DNA of 64,000 nucleotides from an uncultured Ruminococcus sp. (GTDB taxonomy: Bacteria > Bacillota > Clostridia > Oscillospirales > Ruminococcaceae): positions 1-64,000 of the forward strand of contig ONMB01000002.1 of assembly GCA_900318825.1 (NCBI GenBank), in the 5' to 3' direction. Under the pieces are notes generated by a model. It made no database searches and had not been told where the DNA came from. It saw only the letters and a list, made by a program, of their open reading frames with translations. Below, in pieces: positions 23,811 through 32,593 of this stretch (position 1 is its first letter; every line of letters begins with the position of its first letter). Made by a program: the position numbers and the translations under genes.

Positions 23811-24962
23811 TCAGCTGAGCTTGGATTTGAGCTTTTCAAAGAAGCTCTGGCGCTTAGCGTAGTTCTTTTCGGTGAGGGAGTCCTCGAACTCCTTGAGCAG
23901 ATCCTTCTGTTTTTTGCTGAGGTTCTTGGGAACTTCAACATAAACCTTTACATACTGGTTGCCGCGCTCTGTACGGTGGGGCTTCTTGACGCCCTTGCCC
24001 TTGAAGCGGAAAACGGTTCCGGTCTGTGTGCCCTCGCTGAGAGTGTACTTCTCATCGCCGTCGATAGTGGGAATGGTTATCTCAGCACCGAGAACGGCTT
24101 CTGTATAAGTAACGGGGACGTCGCAGTATATGTCGTAGCCCTCTCTTCTGAACATCGGGTGGGGCTTTACGAAAACGTTTATGAGGAGATCGCCGGAAGG
24201 ACCGCCGTTGATACCGCAGTCGCCCATACCGCTGCTTCTGAGAGTCTGTCCGTCAGCAACACCAGCCGGCACGTCGATATTTACAGTTTTCTGAACTCTT
24301 ACTCTGCCTATGCCGCGGCACTTGGGGCAGGGGTTCTTGATGATCTTGCCCTTTCCTGAACAGTGGGGGCAGGGCTTTGTTGAGGAGATAGCGCCGAAAG
24401 GAGTACGTTGAGTGGTCTTGATAGTACCTCTGCCCTGACAGTCCTGACAGATCTCGGCAGAAGTTCCCTTGTCGGCACCTGTACCGTTACAAGCCTCACA
24501 GTTGCACATACGGTTGACCTTGAGCTCGACCTTTTTGCCGTTGCAGGCTTCCATAAAGGTGAGGGTGATGTTTTCCTGAAGATCGGAGCCTCTTCTCGGA
24601 GCGTTAGCGGTATTTCCGCGTGTAGCACCTCCGCCGAAGCCGAAACCGCCGCCGAAAATATTTTCGAGGATATCGCCGATGTCGCCGAAGCCGCCCATAC
24701 CGCCGAAGCCTTCGCCGCCGCCGTAGTTGGGATCAACGCCTGCGTGACCGTACTGGTCATAGCGCGCACGTTTTTCGGGATCGGAGAGCACCTCGTTTGC
24801 CTCGTTTATCTCCTGGAATTTCTCAACATATGAGGGATCATCTGGGTGGAGGTCGGGGTGATTTTCTCTTGCCTTTTTACGGAAGGCTTTTTTGATCTCG
24901 TCCTCAGAAGCGCCCTTTTCTATGCCGAGCACCTCGTAGTAATCTCTTTTGTTTTCAGCCAT
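23811..24962 (-). CDS. dnaJ: Chaperone DnaJ
   Basis: A 383-residue type I J-protein that delivers clients to DnaK and stimulates its ATPase. J domain 1-70 with HPD at 35-37; Gly/Phe-rich region about 75-125; zinc finger region with four CxxCxGxG units (CEACNGTG, CQDCQGRG, CPHCSGKG, CPKCRGIG); then the C-terminal substrate domains. All parts are intact. It is separated from dnaK by 454 bases holding a palindrome array and a terminator, so it probably has its own promoter in 24963-25036; no CIRCE copy is seen there. Confidence 0.98.
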   Translation of the reverse strand: MAENKRDYYEVLGIEKGASEDEIKKAFRKKARENHPDLHPDDPSYVEKFQEINEANEVLSDPEKRARYDQYGHAGVDPNYGGGEGFGGMGGFGDIGDILENIFGGGFGFGGGATRGNTANAPRRGSDLQENITLTFMEACNGKKVELKVNRMCNCEACNGTGADKGTSAEICQDCQGRGTIKTTQRTPFGAISSTKPCPHCSGKGKIIKNPCPKCRGIGRVRVQKTVNIDVPAGVADGQTLRSSGMGDCGINGGPSGDLLINVFVKPHPMFRREGYDIYCDVPVTYTEAVLGAEITIPTIDGDEKYTLSEGTQTGTVFRFKGKGVKKPHRTERGNQYVKVYVEVPKNLSKKQKDLLKEFEDSLTEKNYAKRQSFFEKLKSKLS

Positions 24963-25036
24963 ATTATTTCTCCAATCTGCGGTAACGTCCGCGATTTCTC
25001 GCTGTCTCCTGAAATTTTCTGAATATTATTATTGAA

Positions 25037-25391
25037 GGAACGCCCTCACTTGCAGGGCGTTCCCTCTTTAAAAACAGTCCATTGGACTGTTTTTAAATTC
25101 ACCCTTTGCGGAGCGCTTTGTGAAAATGTGGGACGCTGTCCCACGCTTACTGCGCCGTCCCTCTGTCAGCTTCGCTGACTTCTCCCCACACTGTGGGAAG
25201 TTACCTTGCAAGGGCTGACAGCCCTTGATCTGACAAAGGGTTAACAACCCTTTGGGGCCCCATTCAGGGTGAAATACTATAACGGCGGAGAGCTCCGCAG
25301 GCTTCAACGCTGATACATCTTGCGAGCCGGAGCTTTTATTCCGCACACCATTTTTATAAATACACCATTAGGGCGAAACAAGTTTCGCCCT
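25037..25391. repeat. Array of short palindromes between dnaK and dnaJ
   Basis: About eight back-to-back hairpins: GGAACGCCCT/AGGGCGTTCC (25037-25063), CAGTCC/GGACTG, GGGAC/GTCCC, GTCAGC/GCTGAC, CCCACA/TGTGGG, AAGGGCTG/CAGCCCTT, AAAGGGTT/AACCCTTT, and AGGGCGAAAC/GTTTCGCCCT (25370-25391). No protein is credible. CCCTCTGTCAGCTTCGCTGA-type strings are known dispersed repeats of gut Firmicutes. The array lies in the gap 24963-25416. Confidence 0.7.
25070..25094 (-). terminator. Terminator at the end of the dnaK transcript
   Basis: Stem CAGTCC / GGACTG with 3-nt loop, extended by A/T pairs, and a run of five T on the minus strand. It lies inside the palindrome array, over 300 bases from the dnaK stop. 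Confidence 0.55.
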
Positions 25392-25416
25392 TTTTATGAT
25401 GTTTTATTGTTATTTA

Positions 25417-27279
25417 TCAGACCTCTGTGAAGTCAGCGTCAACTACATCGTCGCCGCCGTTATTGCCGCCGTTGTCTGCCTGAGCAGCTCCACCCATGTT
25501 AGCGAACTGTGAAGGATCAATTCCTGCACCGCCGTTGGGGTTAGCCTGCTGGTAGATCTTAGCGGAGAGATCGTAGAATGCCTTCTGGAGCTCTTCCTTG
25601 AGAGTCTTGATCTCGTCGTGGTTCTCAGCCTCGATAGCGGACTTGAGTGAAGCACACTTTGACTCGATATTTGCCTTTTCGTCAGCAGACACCTTGTCGC
25701 CGAAGTCTGTGAGAGCCTTCTCGCACTGGAATACGAGGTTCTCAGCTTCGTTCTTGTTATCAACCTGTTCACGGCGCTTCTTGTCCTCAGCAGCGTACTG
25801 CTCAGCTTCCTTGACAGCCTTGTCGATGTCCTCCTTGGACATATTTGTAGAAGCTGTGATAGAGATGTTCTGTTCCTTGCCTGTACCGAGGTCCTTAGCG
25901 GAAACGTGAACGATACCGTTCTGGTCGATATCGAAAGTAACTTCGATCTGAGGGATTCCTCTCGGAGCGGGAGCGATGCCGTCGAGACGGAATGTACCGA
26001 GCTGCTTGTTGTCTCTTGCGAACTCACGCTCACCCTGGAGAACGTTGATGTCGACGGCAGGCTGATTGTCAGCGTAGGTGGAGAATACCTGAGACTTCTT
26101 GGTCGGGATAGTAGTATTTCTCTCGATCATTCTTGTGCAAACGCCGCCGGCAGTCTCGATACCGAGTGAAAGCGGAGTTACGTCGAGGAGGAGCAGACCG
26201 TTCTTAACGTCGCCGCCGAGAACGCCGCCCTGGTAAGCAGCACCGAGTGCAACACACTCGTCAGGGTTGATGCCCTTGAAGGGATCCTTGCCGATGAGCT
26301 TCTTGACAGCTTCCTGAACAGCAGGAATTCTTGAAGAACCGCCGACCATGAGGACCTTGTTGATCTCGGAGATCTGGAGTCCGCTGTCGCTGAGAGCCTG
26401 ACGAACAGGTCCCATAGTAGCCTCAACGAGGTCAGCAGTGAGCTCGTTGAACTTAGCCTGTGTAAGAGTGAGGTCGAGGTGCTTAGGAGTACCTGAAGCG
26501 TCAACAGTTATGAAAGGAATGTTGATATTTGAAGTTGTAGTAGATGAGAGCTCGATCTTGGACTTTTCAGCAGCGTCCTTGAGTCTCTGAGCAGCCATCT
26601 TATCCTGTGAGAGGTCGATGCCCTCAGCCTTCTTGAACTCCTCAACGATCCAGTTGATGATACGCTGGTCGAAGTCGTCGCCGCCGAGACGGTTGTTACC
26701 GGCTGTTGCGAGAACCTGCTGAACATCTTCGCCCATTTCGATGATAGAAACATCGAATGTACCGCCGCCGAGGTCGTAAACCATAACGGTCTGCTCCTCT
26801 TCCTTGTCGATACCGTAGGAGAGAGCAGCTGCGGTAGGCTCGTTGATGATACGCTTAACGGTGAGACCTGCGATCTGACCTGCGTCCTTAGTAGCCTGTC
26901 TCTGGGAGTCTGTGAAGTAAGCAGGAACTGTGATAACAGCTTCTGTTACGGTCTCTCCGAGGTAAGCCTCAGCGTCAGCCTTGAGCTTCTGGAGGATCAT
27001 AGCAGATATTTCCTGAGGAGTATACTTCTTGTCGTCGATAGTAACTTTATAATCAGAACCCATGTGTCTCTTGATAGAAGAAACTGTTCTGTCGTGGTTT
27101 GTGATAGCCTGTCTTTTAGCGACCTGACCAACGAGACGCTCGCCGTTGTTTGTGAAAGCGACTACTGAAGGAGTAGTTCTTGCGCCCTCGCTGTTAGGGA
27201 TAACGACTGCGTTACCGCCTTCCATAACGGCTACGCAAGAGTTAGTTGTACCAAGGTCGATACCGATAATTTTGCTCAT
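25417..27279 (-). CDS. dnaK: Chaperone DnaK (Hsp70)
   Basis: A 620-residue cytoplasmic ATP-driven chaperone. ATPase domain signatures are [14 protein letters not shown] at the start, [13 protein letters not shown] and [14 protein letters not shown]; the substrate domain begins near residue 370 after the linker [15 protein letters not shown]. The C-terminal lid ends in a Gly/Asn-rich tail and VVDADFTEV, the usual bacterial EEVD-like terminus. Length is typical for Gram-positives, which lack an ATPase-domain insertion. The grpE-dnaK gap of 115 bases holds two hairpins (GTCCG/CGGAC and CCATCAGC/GCTGGTGG) that may be mRNA processing sites. Confidence 0.99.
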   Translation of the reverse strand: MSKIIGIDLGTTNSCVAVMEGGNAVVIPNSEGARTTPSVVAFTNNGERLVGQVAKRQAITNHDRTVSSIKRHMGSDYKVTIDDKKYTPQEISAMILQKLKADAEAYLGETVTEAVITVPAYFTDSQRQATKDAGQIAGLTVKRIINEPTAAALSYGIDKEEEQTVMVYDLGGGTFDVSIIEMGEDVQQVLATAGNNRLGGDDFDQRIINWIVEEFKKAEGIDLSQDKMAAQRLKDAAEKSKIELSSTTTSNINIPFITVDASGTPKHLDLTLTQAKFNELTADLVEATMGPVRQALSDSGLQISEINKVLMVGGSSRIPAVQEAVKKLIGKDPFKGINPDECVALGAAYQGGVLGGDVKNGLLLLDVTPLSLGIETAGGVCTRMIERNTTIPTKKSQVFSTYADNQPAVDINVLQGEREFARDNKQLGTFRLDGIAPAPRGIPQIEVTFDIDQNGIVHVSAKDLGTGKEQNISITASTNMSKEDIDKAVKEAEQYAAEDKKRREQVDNKNEAENLVFQCEKALTDFGDKVSADEKANIESKCASLKSAIEAENHDEIKTLKEELQKAFYDLSAKIYQQANPNGGAGIDPSQFANMGGAAQADNGGNNGGDDVVDADFTEV

Positions 27280-27394
27280 AATAAATTCCTCCTGATCTAT
27301 AAGCCATCAGCGTTCAGCTGGTGGTGTCCGGCATTGCGGACGGATTTAATTGTTTTTGATTGATGATTTTGGGTGATCTGCGATCATTGATCGG

Positions 27395-27994
27395 CTAAAC
27401 TGCCACAGCTACCATAGCCGGTCTTACCAGCTTATCGCCGAGCATATAGCCCTTCTGATAAACGGCGCAGACGTGATTTGCGGCATAGTCCGTACCGTCC
27501 TGCTGCTGGATAGCATTGTGGAAATTCGGATCGAATTCAGCGCCGAGAGCTTCGATCTCAGTGACGTTCATCTTGGAGAGGAAGTCCTTGATCTGACCGA
27601 ATATCATCTGCATACCGCTCTTGAAATTCTCGTCGGTACAGTCGGCGTTTATAGCTCTTTCAAAGCTGTCAACAACGGGAAGGAGCTCTTCGATGCACTT
27701 TACAGAAGCGTTCTGATAGGTCTCATTTTTTTCTTTTGCAGTACGCTTGCGGTAATTATCGTACTCAGCGTAGAGGCGGAGGTACTTGTCATTGGCTTCG
27801 TTGAGGGCTTCTTCGAGCTCTGCGAACTGCGAAGCAGCGTCGTTGTATTCGCTTACGGCGTCGTCCTCGTCGGAAGACTCGCTGTTTGCGGCAGCTTCGA
27901 CAGCCTTTTCGATGAGTTCCTCGTTGATCTCAACGGCAGTCTCCTCGTTCTCCTGAGCAGCTTCCTGTTCATTGGGGATATTTTTTTCTTCCAC
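27395..27994 (-). CDS. grpE: Nucleotide exchange factor GrpE
   Basis: A 199-residue cochaperone that releases ADP from DnaK. A GTG start at 27994 (reading VEEKNIPNEQEAAQ) is chosen because GGAG lies 8 bases before it; the first downstream ATG has no site and the upstream ATG overlaps hrcA. Residues 1-65 are acidic and disordered, about 66-115 a coiled coil with LRLYAEYDNYRKRTAKEK, then the beta domain ending GDKLVRPAMVAVA, the family signature. It starts 17 bases after the hrcA stop. Confidence 0.96.
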   Translation of the reverse strand: MEEKNIPNEQEAAQENEETAVEINEELIEKAVEAAANSESSDEDDAVSEYNDAASQFAELEEALNEANDKYLRLYAEYDNYRKRTAKEKNETYQNASVKCIEELLPVVDSFERAINADCTDENFKSGMQMIFGQIKDFLSKMNVTEIEALGAEFDPNFHNAIQQQDGTDYAANHVCAVYQKGYMLGDKLVRPAMVAVAV

Positions 27995-28010
27995 TTTGTG
28001 TTCTCCTTTC

Positions 28011-29063
28011 CTATGTCTTTGGTACGGTCTCGTCAGCCGCACCTGAAACTATGTCATCGTCGCTGCCGGACATCAGATAAGAGATCTTCTGAGTCAGGTA
28101 ATCGACATAAGGGATTATCTTTTTATAGTCAACTCTCATCGGACCGATAACTCCGAGAGAACCGGCTTCCTTGCCGTCCTTGCGGTACTTTGAAACGATA
28201 AGGCTCGAATTTCCGATAGCGAAGCTGTCGGACTCGGAACCGAATTTCACCTGAATACCGCTGAACGTATCCTCCAGCATATCCGAGAGCTGGTTTTTGT
28301 GTTCGATAAAGCGGACAACCTCCATTTTATCGAGCTCCTCACAGGAGAGGAGTTTTTCGCTGCCGCTGAGGGTAAGTTCCTGCTGACGGAGGTCCTCCGA
28401 GAGCTCACAAATGCCTTTGACAAGCGGTGAAAGCGATACCATATATGCACTTACGGCGGCTACCATCTTATCGAACATTTCCTCTGAGAGTTGTTCTACG
28501 GAAACGCCGTTGAGGTTTTCTTCTATATAATGTGTAAAGAATTCAAGCTGTTCGTGGCTGAGGTCGAATTCGAGGCGGCAGGCCTTATTTTTGATACTGC
28601 CGTTTGAAGTGATGAGGAGTATCACATAGAGCCTTTTGCCGGTTGGTATGACCTCGACCTTGGAAATGACTGAAAACCTCGGAGCGGAGTTTGTTACCAC
28701 GGCAGCGCACTGAGTTATTTCGGTAAGTGCGGCAGCGGCGTTCTGCACGAGCAGTTCCTCCGGGGTATCCTTGTCACCGAGGAGACCGTCCAGTCTTGTT
28801 TTTTCCTCATCTGGGAGGTCAGGCAGCGTCATAAGCTCGTCGATATACAGCCTGTAACCGGCGAAAGTAGGAATTCTTCCGGCGGAGGTATGTGGCTGTT
28901 CGAGGTAGCCCATCTGTTCGAGAGCAGCCATATCGTTTCGTATGGTCGCAGACGATACCTTGATGTTGTCGAGCTTTGAGATGACCTTGGAGCCGACCGG
29001 CTCGCCGGTCCTGACGTATTCGTCGACCACAGCGGCGAGTATCTTCAATTTTCTTTCGTCCAT
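28011..29063 (-). CDS. hrcA: Heat-shock repressor HrcA
   Basis: A 350-residue repressor that binds CIRCE and needs the GroEL chaperonin for activity in Bacillus. The N-terminal winged helix-turn-helix (MDERKLKILAAVVDEYVRTG, KVSSATIRNDMAALEQMGYL) is textbook. A GAF-like middle domain and a C-terminal domain with GVIGPMRVDYKKIIPYVDYL follow. First gene of hrcA-grpE-dnaK(-dnaJ). A CIRCE element 25 bases upstream shows autoregulation. Confidence 0.98.
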   Translation of the reverse strand: MDERKLKILAAVVDEYVRTGEPVGSKVISKLDNIKVSSATIRNDMAALEQMGYLEQPHTSAGRIPTFAGYRLYIDELMTLPDLPDEEKTRLDGLLGDKDTPEELLVQNAAAALTEITQCAAVVTNSAPRFSVISKVEVIPTGKRLYVILLITSNGSIKNKACRLEFDLSHEQLEFFTHYIEENLNGVSVEQLSEEMFDKMVAAVSAYMVSLSPLVKGICELSEDLRQQELTLSGSEKLLSCEELDKMEVVRFIEHKNQLSDMLEDTFSGIQVKFGSESDSFAIGNSSLIVSKYRKDGKEAGSLGVIGPMRVDYKKIIPYVDYLTQKISYLMSGSDDDIVSGAADETVPKT

Positions 29064-29087
29064 TGTAAACTCACTCCTCTCCGGTCT

Positions 29088-29114
29088 TTAGCACTCTCAC
29101 TCTTTGAGTGCTAA
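29088..29114 (-). promoter_or_regulatory. CIRCE operator
   Basis: Perfect TTAGCACTC-N9-GAGTGCTAA, the HrcA binding site, with no mismatch. It lies between the promoter and the hrcA start codon, so HrcA bound here would block the whole heat-shock operon. Confidence 0.98.
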
Positions 29115-29118
29115 TTAT

Positions 29119-29147
29119 AATTTATCACTATTATGCAGCTTTGTCAA
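29119..29147 (-). promoter_or_regulatory. hrcA operon promoter
   Basis: TTGACA (29142-29147), 17-base spacer, TAAATT (29119-29124) on the minus strand. A TATAAT lies five bases closer to CIRCE but at a poor distance from the -35. Confidence 0.65.
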
Positions 29148-29224
29148 GGGTTTTATACATTTTCGGCGTTTTAGACAATTTTTGCTATCAAGATGCGCTT
29201 TGTGATATACATAAATCAGTGTTC

Positions 29225-29403
29225 AGAGGTCAGATCGCAGGGGTGGCGTTTCGATGCCCGGGAATAACAGAAATGTATGTCAGTCGCCGCAGGGACCTCG
29301 GTCGGTGCTTCTGCTTCGCAGAGGTGTCCACTGGACACCGGCACCACACGGCGTTCCGTGTTACAATTCCAAACGACAAGTACGCCCCTGCGATCTGACT
29401 TCT
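29225..29403. mobile_element. 179-bp MITE-like element with terminal inverted repeats
   Basis: Ends are a 19-bp inverted repeat with one mismatch: AGAGGTCAGATCGCAGGGG at 29225-29243 and its complement at 29385-29403. Inside are GTGTCC/GGACAC and other hairpins and a GTTACAATTCC string shared with repeats near 10990 and 50380. It encodes nothing credible. It sits between the divergent hrcA and glyS promoters, filling much of the gap 29115-29544. Mobility is inferred from the ends and the relatives. Confidence 0.65.
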
Positions 29404-29460
29404 GTATATACTATTATAATAGTATAAAGCGAGCCGGAAGAAGTTTTGATCGTTACCCTC

Positions 29461-29489
29461 TTGACAATTCCTGCATTTTATCTTACAAT
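29461..29489 (+). promoter_or_regulatory. glyS promoter
   Basis: Perfect TTGACA (29461-29466), 17-base spacer, TACAAT (29484-29489), leader of about 50 nt, too short for a T-box. An imperfect inverted repeat GAGCCGGAAG / CTTCCGGGCTC (29431-29440 and 29504-29514) flanks the promoter. Confidence 0.75.
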
Positions 29490-29544
29490 ATAATAGATAA
29501 TTACTTCCGGGCTCCCGGACAAAACATCGAAATGAGGTTTTTTT

Positions 29545-30951
29545 ATGCTGAAAAACAATGAAAAGATTATGGACAGGATCGTTGAGCTCTGTAAGTCAAA
29601 GGGCTTTGTATATCCCGGCTCTGAGATATACGGCGGTCTCGCAAATACATGGGACTACGGTCCGCTGGGCGTTGAGCTCAAGAACAACATCAAGAAGGCT
29701 TGGCTCAAGAAGTTCGTTCAGGAGAACAAGTACAATGTCGGCCTCGATTCCGCTATCCTTATGAATCCCCAGACATGGGTAGCTTCCGGACATATCGGCG
29801 GCTTCTCCGATCCTCTCATGGACTGTAAGGAGTGCAAGACACGTCACCGTGCCGACAACCTCATCGAGGACTTCGATGGTACAAACGTTGCAGGCTGGTC
29901 CAACGAGAAGATGATGGACTACATCAAGGAGCACAACATCGCCTGCCCGAACTGTGGCAAGCACAACTTCACAGATATCCGCCAGTTCAACCTTATGTTC
30001 AAGACATTCCAGGGCGTAACTGAGGACAGCAAGTCCGAGCTTTATCTCCGTCCGGAGACTGCTCAGGGTATCTTCGTAAACTTCGCAAACATTCAGAGAA
30101 CTACCCGTAAGAAGGTCCCCTTCGGCGTTGCACAGGTCGGCAAGTCATTCCGTAACGAGATCACTCCCGGAAACTTCATCTTCCGTGTACGCGAATTCGA
30201 GCAGATGGAGCTTGAGTTCTTCTGCAAGCCCGGTACAGACCTCGAGTGGTTCGACTACTGGAGAAGCTACTGCAAGAACTTCCTCCTCAGCCTCGGACTC
30301 AAGGATGAGAACCTCCGTCTCCGCGACCACGATCAGGAGGAGCTCTGCTTCTATTCAAAGGCTACAACAGACTTCGAGTACCTCTTCCCGTTCGGCTGGG
30401 GCGAGCTCTGGGGCGTTGCCGACAGAACCGACTACGACCTCACTCAGCACATCAATACCAGCGGCAAGTCTCTCGAGTATTTCGATCCTGAGACCAACGA
30501 GAAGTACATTCCTTACGTTATCGAGCCTTCACTCGGCGTTGAGAGACTCTTCCTCTCTATCGTTACAGAGGCTTACGATGAGGAGGAGATCGTTTCCACA
30601 GACAAGAACGGCAACGAGAAGAAGGAAGTCCGCACAGTAATGCACTTCCACCCGGCTCTTGCACCTTTCAAGTGTGCAGTTCTTCCGCTTGTTAAGAAGC
30701 TCACTCCCAAGGCTGAGGAAGTATACGAGATGCTCTCCAAGAAGTTCATGGTTGACTTCGACGAGGCTGGTACTATCGGTAAGAGATACCGCCGTCAGGA
30801 CGAGATTGGAACTCCTTTCTGCATCACCTACGACTTCGATACTCTTGAGAAGGACAACTGCGTTACAGTCCGCGACCGTGACACAATGCAGCAGGAGCGT
30901 GTAGCTATCGACGACCTCGTAGCTTACCTCGAAGCAAAGATGGCATTCTGA
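29545..30951 (+). CDS. glyS: Glycyl-tRNA synthetase, single-chain dimeric type
   Basis: A 468-residue class II synthetase charging tRNA-Gly. It is the eukaryote-like one-gene form also used by many Firmicutes and Actinobacteria instead of GlyQS alpha/beta. N-terminal [21 protein letters not shown], motif 2 region [25 protein letters not shown], zinc-like CPNCGKHNF insertion and anticodon domain from about residue 360 ([20 protein letters not shown]) ending in the signature [22 protein letters not shown] [19 protein letters not shown]. Start ATG 29545 behind GAGG. Monocistronic. Confidence 0.97.
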   Translation: MLKNNEKIMDRIVELCKSKGFVYPGSEIYGGLANTWDYGPLGVELKNNIKKAWLKKFVQENKYNVGLDSAILMNPQTWVASGHIGGFSDPLMDCKECKTRHRADNLIEDFDGTNVAGWSNEKMMDYIKEHNIACPNCGKHNFTDIRQFNLMFKTFQGVTEDSKSELYLRPETAQGIFVNFANIQRTTRKKVPFGVAQVGKSFRNEITPGNFIFRVREFEQMELEFFCKPGTDLEWFDYWRSYCKNFLLSLGLKDENLRLRDHDQEELCFYSKATTDFEYLFPFGWGELWGVADRTDYDLTQHINTSGKSLEYFDPETNEKYIPYVIEPSLGVERLFLSIVTEAYDEEEIVSTDKNGNEKKEVRTVMHFHPALAPFKCAVLPLVKKLTPKAEEVYEMLSKKFMVDFDEAGTIGKRYRRQDEIGTPFCITYDFDTLEKDNCVTVRDRDTMQQERVAIDDLVAYLEAKMAF

Positions 30952-30975
30952 GTATACTATTATAACATATAAAGG

Positions 30976-31003
30976 ACAGGCACCTTCGGGTGCCTGTTTT
31001 TTA
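30976..31003 (+). terminator. glyS terminator
   Basis: A 9-bp stem ACAGGCACC / GGTGCCTGT closed by a TTCG tetraloop, followed by TTTTTTA. Confidence 0.95.
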
Positions 31004-31448
31004 TGCTCCGGAGACTGTGAAATATCTGTCAAAAGTGTCTTTGACCAAAAATTGCGGTCGGCATCTGAAAGGTTTCTGGGCAGCAAAAACAATATGCCAT
31101 TCGGTATAGATTTTAACCGGTTTGTCATTTTTTTGAGAGTATCTGAATATGATTTTACAGAGCAGAAAAAGCGCATAAATTGTGGAGGTTGGTTCTCCGG
31201 AGGGCTGACAAAAACGCTTTTCAGAGTAATAATGGTGACGATTTTAACGCAAAATTATACTCTGCGTATTCACAAAATGGTGCTGATTGTAACGTTTCTG
31301 TAATTTTTAGTTGCTATTACTTTTTATTTATTAATAGTGAATTTACAGAAAATTTACTTTGAGTACATATAATATGTGCTATTTTACACTTTTGCTCGCG
31401 TTTTCCTCTTTCATTTTTAGGCTGAAAATGGAATCGTTCTCAAAACTA
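31004..31448. other. AT-rich gap, no gene seen
   Basis: About 445 bases with no credible gene. A TATAAT at 31368-31373 lacks a good -35. Nothing else is recognised. Confidence 0.6.
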
Positions 31449-31477
31449 TTGCCATTTTCTGCGGTTTGTGTTATCAT
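31449..31477 (+). promoter_or_regulatory. Promoter of SleB-like gene
   Basis: TTGCCA (31449-31454), 17-base spacer, TATCAT (31472-31477). The predicted mRNA starts near 31484, right at a stem CGTCCC / GGGACG (31483-31502 with loop CGAAAGA). Confidence 0.6.
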
Positions 31478-31524
31478 TAGCACGTCCCCGAAAGAGGGAC
31501 GCAAATTCACGAAAGGATGAGTAG

Positions 31525-32358
31525 ATGAGAGAAGCAAAAAACGTGGCGACTATTCTCGGCACAATTGCTGTATGTCTTGTCAGTGGGCTCCTGGTTGCTG
31601 ATAAAGCAGCCCCGAATGTAAATTCAAGCAATATGGTGGAAATCGATGAGCCTGCAAGTGAAGAGATGACAGTCGCTGCAATTCAAACTTCTGTTAGCAC
31701 TACAACCGCGATCGTAACAACTACGGCAGCTACAACCACAATTGAGCTGACCACCACAACTGCTCCGGCAGAAACAACCACAACCACTACCACAACTACC
31801 GCCCCCGAGATCGTTACTGAGGCGGTACAGGAAAACACACCTGAGGAGCTTCCCCCCGAGCCCGTCGCAGAGCCCGAGGCACCCGTTGAAGACTCCGCAC
31901 CCGAAGAGCCTGCTGAGGAGGAAACAGAAACAGAAACTCCCACAGAGCCCGAAACAGAACCTGAGACAGAATCAGAAACAGAAGCTCCCGCAGACGAGCA
32001 GGAGACTGTTGATGACGGAATCAGTCTTCCTATATCCGACGAAGAGTATGTAGTTCTCTGCAACGTTGTTGCACATGAGGCAGGTTCAAACTGGATCTCC
32101 GAGAACGAAAAGGCTAAAGTCGTTGAGGTAATCATGAACAGAGTGGACAGCAGTCTGTTCCCGAATACCATAACCGAGGTACTCACACAGCCCGGTCAAT
32201 TTACAGGAAGTGAATCATACGCTTTCAACGGCGACTACATCTCAGCTGTTACAGAAGCCGTTCACAATGCAGTAAGACTTTACTTCCATGAACGCAGTTC
32301 TTTCTCAGAAGGTTACTTATACTTCTGGGGAGACGGCAGACAGAACCATTTCAGATAA
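31525..32358 (+). CDS. Exported SleB-family cell-wall hydrolase with Thr- and Glu-rich linkers
   Basis: A 277-residue protein, start ATG 31525 behind AAGGATGAG. An N-terminal hydrophobic segment (ATILGTIAVCLVSGLLVA, about 7-25) is a signal peptide or anchor. Residues about 55-100 are poly-Thr, and about 100-165 are Glu/Thr/Pro repeats (TETETPTEPETEPETE). The C-terminal 105 residues are a Hydrolase_2 (SleB/CwlJ) domain: VVLCNVVAHEAGSNW, KAKVVEVIMNRVDSSLFPNTITEVL and a SEGYLYFWGDGRQNHF end. The family cuts peptidoglycan, in Bacillus spore cortex. The long linkers suggest action across a thick wall in growing cells; a spore role cannot be excluded given gpr. Confidence 0.86.
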   Translation: MREAKNVATILGTIAVCLVSGLLVADKAAPNVNSSNMVEIDEPASEEMTVAAIQTSVSTTTAIVTTTAATTTIELTTTTAPAETTTTTTTTTAPEIVTEAVQENTPEELPPEPVAEPEAPVEDSAPEEPAEEETETETPTEPETEPETESETEAPADEQETVDDGISLPISDEEYVVLCNVVAHEAGSNWISENEKAKVVEVIMNRVDSSLFPNTITEVLTQPGQFTGSESYAFNGDYISAVTEAVHNAVRLYFHERSSFSEGYLYFWGDGRQNHFR

Positions 32359-32392
32359 ACTGCTGAAAAGTTCTTAATAGCTAACAGATATG

Positions 32393-32430
32393 AAAAGTCC
32401 GGTCAGATTTCCAGCCGGACTTTTTGTTTT
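32393..32430 (+). terminator. Terminator of SleB-like gene
   Basis: A 10-bp stem AAAAGTCCGG / CCGGACTTTT with 12-nt loop, then TTGTTTT. Confidence 0.9.
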
Positions 32431-32443
32431 ATACTCAAAAAAG

Positions 32444-32490
32444 TCCGCATATGGACGAATTATAATCGTTAAAGTATTGACATATGCGGA
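32444..32490. promoter_or_regulatory. Inverted repeat overlapping the polysaccharide promoter
   Basis: TCCGCATATG (32444-32453) and CATATGCGGA (32481-32490) form a perfect 10-bp inverted repeat 27 bases apart. The right arm overlaps the end of the -35 hexamer and the spacer, where a bound repressor would block polymerase. The regulator is unknown. Confidence 0.45.
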
Positions 32491-32505
32491 GGGATTTGGT
32501 ATAAT
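32477..32505 (+). promoter_or_regulatory. Polysaccharide operon promoter
   Basis: Perfect TTGACA (32477-32482), 17-base spacer, perfect TATAAT (32500-32505). A stem GTCTGC / GCAGAC (32514-32530) lies at the predicted mRNA 5' end. Confidence 0.9.
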
Positions 32506-32557
32506 AGTGTAGAGTCTGCTTTTTGCAGACGCTGTATATAGATATAAGGAGACTACA

Positions 32558-32593
32558 ATGGACTGTTTCACAAAGCGGTCCGGAATATTATGA
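32558..32593 (+). CDS. Possible 11-residue leader peptide of the polysaccharide operon
   Basis: ATG 32558 sits behind the only good ribosome site (AAGGAG, 32547-32552) and reads MDCFTKRSGIL before a TGA that overlaps the next ATG as ATGA (32590-32593). The sugar transferase start has only a poor site (CCGGAA). This is the layout of translational coupling through a leader peptide. Alternatively it is a chance open frame and the true start is elsewhere; a Cys/Arg/Ile/Leu content gives no clear attenuation signal. Confidence 0.5.
   Translation: MDCFTKRSGIL

Noticed and set aside
25068..25346. A 92-residue minus-strand open frame between dnaK and dnaJ.
   Set aside because: It lies wholly in the palindrome array, has no ribosome site and its composition follows the repeats.
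29404..29544. T-box riboswitch upstream of glyS.
   Set aside because: The promoter at 29461-29489 leaves only about 50 nt of leader, with no T-box sequence or terminator.
31483..31510. GGGACGCAAA after a GAAA-loop hairpin resembles the core of a c-di-GMP-I (GEMM) riboswitch.
   Set aside because: The other GEMM halves (the AGGGCAAACC-like strand before it and the second stem after it) are missing, the start codon follows too soon, and the predicted transcript begins at the hairpin itself.
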